A stretch of DNA of 17,333 bases, taken from CBDULQ01 sp965368115 (GTDB lineage Bacteria > Pseudomonadota > Gammaproteobacteria > SZUA-229). Where the stretch lies: assembly GCA_965368115.1 (NCBI GenBank), contig CBDULQ010000051.1, forward strand, positions 1 to 17,333, given 5' to 3'. Made by a program: the position numbers and the translations under genes. Of this stretch, positions 13,921 to 17,333 are shown one piece after another (position 1 is the first letter of the stretch; every line of letters begins with the position of its first letter). A model generated the notes under the pieces. The model did not search any database and was not told the DNA's origin. It was given only the letters and a program-made list of their open reading frames with translations.

Positions 13921-15309
13921 ATGTCCCGTATCCTCATCTCAGCCGCCCACAAATCATCAGGTAAAACTACCCTGACCATCGGCCTGTGCGCAGCCCTCAA
14001 ACAGCAGGGACATGCGGTCCAGCCATTCAAGAAAGGTCCGGATTATATCGATCCCATGTGGCTGGGACGCGCCGCCGAACGCCCCTGTCATAACCTGGAT
14101 TTCTACACCATGGCGCGCGACGAAATTGTCGACACCGTGGCCCATTATTCAAGCGGCGCTGATATCACCATCGTTGAGGGCAACAAGGGCCTGTATGACG
14201 GTCTGGACCTGGACGGCAGCAATTCCAATGCCGCACTGGCCAACCTGCTACAGACGCCGGTCATTCTGGTGCTGGATGCGCGCGGTATGACCCGCGGCAT
14301 CGCACCGCTGATTCTCGGCTACCAGGCCTTCGATGACGATATCCGCATCGCCGGGGTGATTCTCAATCAACTGGGCGGCAGCCGCCACGAAAGCAAGCTG
14401 CGAGCGGTAATCGAACACTACACCGATGTGCAGGTGGTGGGCGCGGTCTACCGCAGTGCCGACATGTCCATCGAGGAACGTCATCTGGGCCTGATGCCCA
14501 GCAACGAGGACGACTCCGCCGACCGTAAAATTGCCCAGATTCGCGATCGGGTAAGCCAGCAGGTTGACCTGGAGCAGGTACTACGCATCGGAGCCGATGC
14601 CCCCACACTGGCCATCGACCCGGCCCGCAGCTGGCCGGAGACCCCGACGGACCGCGACCTACGCATCGGTATCGCTCGCAATGATGCATTCGGCTTTTAT
14701 TACCCCGACGACCTGCAGGCATTGGAAAATGCCGGCGCCGAACTCATATATATCGATACCATCCGCGATCAGCCCCTGCCACAGCTGGATGGCCTGTTCA
14801 TCGGCGGGGGTTTCCCGGAAACCCGCATGCATGAGCTGGAAGCCAACGGCGCCATGCGTGCGGAAATTCGCACCGCCATCGAACAGGGCCTGCCCACCTA
14901 CGCGGAATGCGGCGGCCTGATGTACCTGAGCCGTAGCCTGCACTGGCAGGGCCAGAGCGCACAGATGGTGGGTGTCATCCCGGCGGATACGGTGATGCAC
15001 GAGCGCCCCCAGGGGCGTGGCTATATCCGCCTGCAGGAAACCGAACACCACCCCTGGGCGGCCTATGGGCCTCGTCCCGAGGGTGACATTGCCGGTCATG
15101 AGTTCCACTACTCGGCGTTGGAAAATCTTGATCCGGGCCTGAGCTTCGCTTACCGTATAGGCCGCGGAACCGGCATCGACGGGCATAATGATGGCCTGAT
15201 TTACCGTAACCTGCTGGCCTGTTATGCGCATCTCAGAGACACGTCCAGTCATCACTGGGCACAACGTTTTGTACAATTTGTACGCGCCTGTAAAACACGT
15301 CACTCCTGA
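13921..15309 (+). CDS. dsrN: Siroheme amidating glutamine amidotransferase DsrN (CbiA/CobB-like)
   Basis: DsrN resembles cobyrinate a,c-diamide synthase and is assigned to ATP- and glutamine-dependent amidation of siroheme to the siroamide used by DsrAB. The N-terminal synthetase domain has a P-loop AAHKSSGKTT (8-17), KKGPDYIDP (37-45) and IVEGNKGLYDG (84-94). The C-terminal class I amidotransferase domain has the nucleophile C330 in YAECGG and candidate His in AGHEFHYS (391-398). At 462 residues it is of normal length. The start has no clear Shine-Dalgarno sequence, which is unusual here; the P-loop eight residues in supports this ATG. It begins a second transcription unit after the terminator. 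Confidence 0.95.
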   Translation: MSRILISAAHKSSGKTTLTIGLCAALKQQGHAVQPFKKGPDYIDPMWLGRAAERPCHNLDFYTMARDEIVDTVAHYSSGADITIVEGNKGLYDGLDLDGSNSNAALANLLQTPVILVLDARGMTRGIAPLILGYQAFDDDIRIAGVILNQLGGSRHESKLRAVIEHYTDVQVVGAVYRSADMSIEERHLGLMPSNEDDSADRKIAQIRDRVSQQVDLEQVLRIGADAPTLAIDPARSWPETPTDRDLRIGIARNDAFGFYYPDDLQALENAGAELIYIDTIRDQPLPQLDGLFIGGGFPETRMHELEANGAMRAEIRTAIEQGLPTYAECGGLMYLSRSLHWQGQSAQMVGVIPADTVMHERPQGRGYIRLQETEHHPWAAYGPRPEGDIAGHEFHYSALENLDPGLSFAYRIGRGTGIDGHNDGLIYRNLLACYAHLRDTSSHHWAQRFVQFVRACKTRHS

Positions 15310-15339
15310 GTGGAGTCATAGAACAAACTAGGAGATATC

Positions 15340-15651
15340 ATGATCACCCTGACCCCGGAAGCCGCCAAGCAGATTCGCCAGTCCGCCAAACAGGGCAATC
15401 TGGAAGGATTGCCGTTGCGCCTCGCCGGTACCAAGAACGACGACGGCAGTATCCACTACGGCATGGGCTTCGACGATGTAAAAGAAGACGACACCACTTA
15501 CACTTCGGAAGGTGTGGATATTGTGGTTTCGGTCATTTCCCGCGAATTACTCGACGGCATGACCGTCGATTACGTGGAACTGGAACCGGGCAAACCCCAG
15601 TTTATTTTCATGAATCCCAACGATCCGGCTTACGTACCGCCGCAGGACTAA
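15340..15651 (+). CDS. dsrR: Cysteine-free IscA-like protein DsrR
   Basis: DsrR has the A-type iron-sulfur carrier fold (ITLTPEAAKQIRQSAKQG at the N-terminus, LPLRLAGTKNDDGSIHYGMG in the middle) but contains no cysteine in its 103 residues. It therefore cannot bind a cluster the way IscA does. This loss is the hallmark of DsrR, which in Allochromatium affects dsr expression after transcription. AGGAGAT precedes the ATG. It lies 30 nt after dsrN and 6 nt before the kinase gene, so all are likely on one mRNA. Confidence 0.95.
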   Translation: MITLTPEAAKQIRQSAKQGNLEGLPLRLAGTKNDDGSIHYGMGFDDVKEDDTTYTSEGVDIVVSVISRELLDGMTVDYVELEPGKPQFIFMNPNDPAYVPPQD

Positions 15652-15657
15652 ACATTG

Positions 15658-17070
15658 ATGAGTCCGGCCAGTCGCGCATTCGCCATCAGACCCAGCACCC
15701 TGCAACGCATGGCGAGCTGCATCTCGGTGTTGTTCCTGTTGTTGTGCTTACTGGGCCTGAGCAGCTACTGGCTGATCATCAGCGAGGGCAACAAGGCGCT
15801 GGCCGTCAGTGTACATTTTGTGCTGCTGATCAGTGCTTTCATCGCCGTGGCATTCATGGCTTTTCGCAACCAGAGAAAGCAGGACGCGCAGATTCGCCAG
15901 AAAAGCCGCGCGCAGGAAATCCTCTATGACATCGCCGCCAGCATCAATACCTGTCGCGATCTCAAGGAACTGCTGAATCGATTCTGCGATGCCATATACA
16001 CTGCCCTTGAAGCCAACAATGTCTCCATCTGGCTGATTACCGAACAGGGCTGGCTGGAATACATCGCCAGTACCGGTATCAATCCCAATGTCATCGAAAC
16101 ACACAAGAAAATTCGTCTCACCGATGAGTTGACCGATGCGCTGATCCAGAATCAGATTCTCCACGACAACGAACATGTTATGGCGCTGGCGGAGATTCTG
16201 CTCTGCGATATTTCCGAAGACTACAAGTCCTATTACATCCCCCTGCACCTGCAGGATCGCACCCTGGGTGTAATTCGACTGAAAATATCGAAACTACCCT
16301 TCGACGACATCGAAGACTTCAAGAGCCTGCTCATCACGCTCGGCAAACACCTGAGCATCGCCATCGAAAAAGCACGCATCGATCTGGAATCCCGTCGCCT
16401 GATCATCATGCAGGAACGCAGCCTGATCGCCAACGAATTGCACGACTCACTGGCACAGACACTGGCCAGTTTACGCTTCCAGGTACGCGTACTGGACGAG
16501 ACCCTGCAGCCGACCTCGGAATTCAAATCCATCCGCGGTATCGAACAGGTGGAAAACAGTCTCGATGAAGCCTACTCCGACCTGCGCGAGCTAATCGCGC
16601 ATTGTCGTACGCCGATCAACAAACAGGGCCTGATACCTGCGGTGGAAAAACTGATTTCCCGTTTCCGCAAGGAATCCGGCATTCATGTCCTGCTGCAACA
16701 GGAATGGCAGTACTCCGACCTGCCGCCGAACATGGAAATGCACATCTTCCGCATTGTGCAGGAAGCCATGAACAACATCCGCAAACACAGTGACGCCAAC
16801 ACGGTACGCCTGATGTTCCGTTGTGACGAACGTGGTCATCACACGGTACTGGTCGAAAACGATGGTGTCGGCTTCGAAACGCCGACTTCCAGCGAACACC
16901 CCGGACGACATCTTGGCCTGACCATCATGCGGGAACGAGCCGCTCATCTGGGTGGCAAACTGCGCATCGAAAGCGAGCCCGACGAAGGCACGCGCATCGA
17001 GTTAACATTTACTTATAATAACGAAGCAGAAGACGATCCATTGCAACGACTTTCGGGGATTTCCAAATGA
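15658..17070 (+). CDS. NarX/DegS-type histidine kinase without periplasmic sensor domain
   Basis: This is a HisKA_3-class sensor kinase of 470 residues from the ATG at 15658; a TTG one codon earlier is also in frame. Two membrane helices (about 22-42 and 47-69) are joined by only a few residues, so there is no periplasmic input domain and no NarX P-box. A GAF-like region spans about 85-240. The phosphoacceptor is H262 in IANELHDSLAQTL, with an N box (EAMNNIRKHS), DGVGF (402-406) and a G box HLGLTIM (418-424). Input is probably cytoplasmic or membrane-borne. It follows dsrR closely and overlaps the regulator by 4 nt. No standard gene symbol applies. Confidence 0.92.
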   Translation: MSPASRAFAIRPSTLQRMASCISVLFLLLCLLGLSSYWLIISEGNKALAVSVHFVLLISAFIAVAFMAFRNQRKQDAQIRQKSRAQEILYDIAASINTCRDLKELLNRFCDAIYTALEANNVSIWLITEQGWLEYIASTGINPNVIETHKKIRLTDELTDALIQNQILHDNEHVMALAEILLCDISEDYKSYYIPLHLQDRTLGVIRLKISKLPFDDIEDFKSLLITLGKHLSIAIEKARIDLESRRLIIMQERSLIANELHDSLAQTLASLRFQVRVLDETLQPTSEFKSIRGIEQVENSLDEAYSDLRELIAHCRTPINKQGLIPAVEKLISRFRKESGIHVLLQQEWQYSDLPPNMEMHIFRIVQEAMNNIRKHSDANTVRLMFRCDERGHHTVLVENDGVGFETPTSSEHPGRHLGLTIMRERAAHLGGKLRIESEPDEGTRIELTFTYNNEAEDDPLQRLSGISK

Positions 17071-17333
17071 GTATGCGGGTAATCATCATCGACGACCACG
17101 CGCTGTTCCGTGTCGGCCTCCAGGGTTTGCTCGAACAACGCGGCATCGAAGTCATCGCTGCCGTCGCCGAAGGCGCGGAAGGCCTGAGCCTGGCACAGGA
17201 GATGAACCCGGATATCATCCTGCTCGACCTGCGCATGCCGGATATGAGCGGCCTCGAAGTACTGCAGGAAGTCAGGGAACGGGAGATCAAAATTCCGGTC
17301 GTCATGCTAACCACCAGCAATGAAGAACAGGAT
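17067..17333 (+). CDS. NarL/FixJ-type response regulator, receiver domain only (3' end outside window)
   Basis: Eighty-nine residues are visible, beginning MSMRVIIIDDHALFRVGLQG. The acidic pocket is D9/D10, the phosphoacceptor is D54 in LLDLRMPDMSG, and the switch threonine is T82 in VVMLTTS. The IDDHALFR start and the partner HisKA_3 kinase indicate the NarL class, whose C-terminal LuxR-type DNA-binding domain would lie beyond the window. The ATG overlaps the kinase stop (ATGA). A second ATG two codons in is possible. Confidence 0.92.
   Translation, partial: MSMRVIIIDDHALFRVGLQGLLEQRGIEVIAAVAEGAEGLSLAQEMNPDIILLDLRMPDMSGLEVLQEVREREIKIPVVMLTTSNEEQD

Overview
The window carries a nearly complete reverse-type (oxidative) dissimilatory sulfite reductase locus, in the order dsrA-B-E-F-H-C-M-K-L-J-O-P, followed by dsrN-R and then a NarX/NarL-like two-component pair that runs off the right edge. 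This order, with dsrEFH and dsrL present, is the layout of sulfur-oxidising Proteobacteria that oxidise stored or intermediate sulfur to sulfite. Sulfate reducers lack dsrEFH. The proteins look gammaproteobacterial (Chromatiales-like purple or colourless sulfur bacteria). I cannot name the genus.

Left flank (1-2185, minus strand): four small genes point away from the dsr operon. In transcription order they are a TauD/TfdA-type Fe(II)/2-oxoglutarate dioxygenase, a 63-residue unknown protein, a Cas6 (Cmx6/MYXAN-type) RAMP protein with no CRISPR array or other cas gene in view, and the first 71 residues of a DsrC/TusE-family protein. The dioxygenase, small gene and cas6-like gene are tightly spaced. 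A possible terminator lies before the DsrC-like gene.

Divergent control region (2186-2675): 490 nt with no credible gene. It holds a candidate minus-strand promoter for the dioxygenase, a near-perfect 7-2-7 dyad (2439-2454), a second dyad (2544-2557), a C8 tract and a leader hairpin before dsrA. TAYCCC hexamers are over-represented here. A 13/16 copy of the 7-2-7 dyad lies at 298-313, upstream of the DsrC-like gene.

Main operon (2676-13701): DsrAB is the siroheme reductase working in the oxidative direction. DsrEFH and DsrC relay sulfur as persulfide or trisulfide. DsrMKJOP is the transmembrane electron complex, and DsrL is the flavoprotein linking DsrAB to NAD(P). Three RNA-level structures interrupt the operon: a terminator-shaped hairpin between dsrA and dsrB with a competing 10-bp helix, a perfect 11-bp hairpin after dsrC, and a structured gap before dsrL.

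Second unit (13921-17333): a good intrinsic terminator after dsrP separates dsrN (siroheme amidation) and dsrR (cysteine-free IscA-like protein) from the main operon. They are followed, at 6 nt, by a histidine kinase lacking a periplasmic sensor domain and an overlapping response regulator. dsrS, which follows dsrR in Allochromatium, is absent from this position. The kinase/regulator pair is a natural candidate for controlling the locus.
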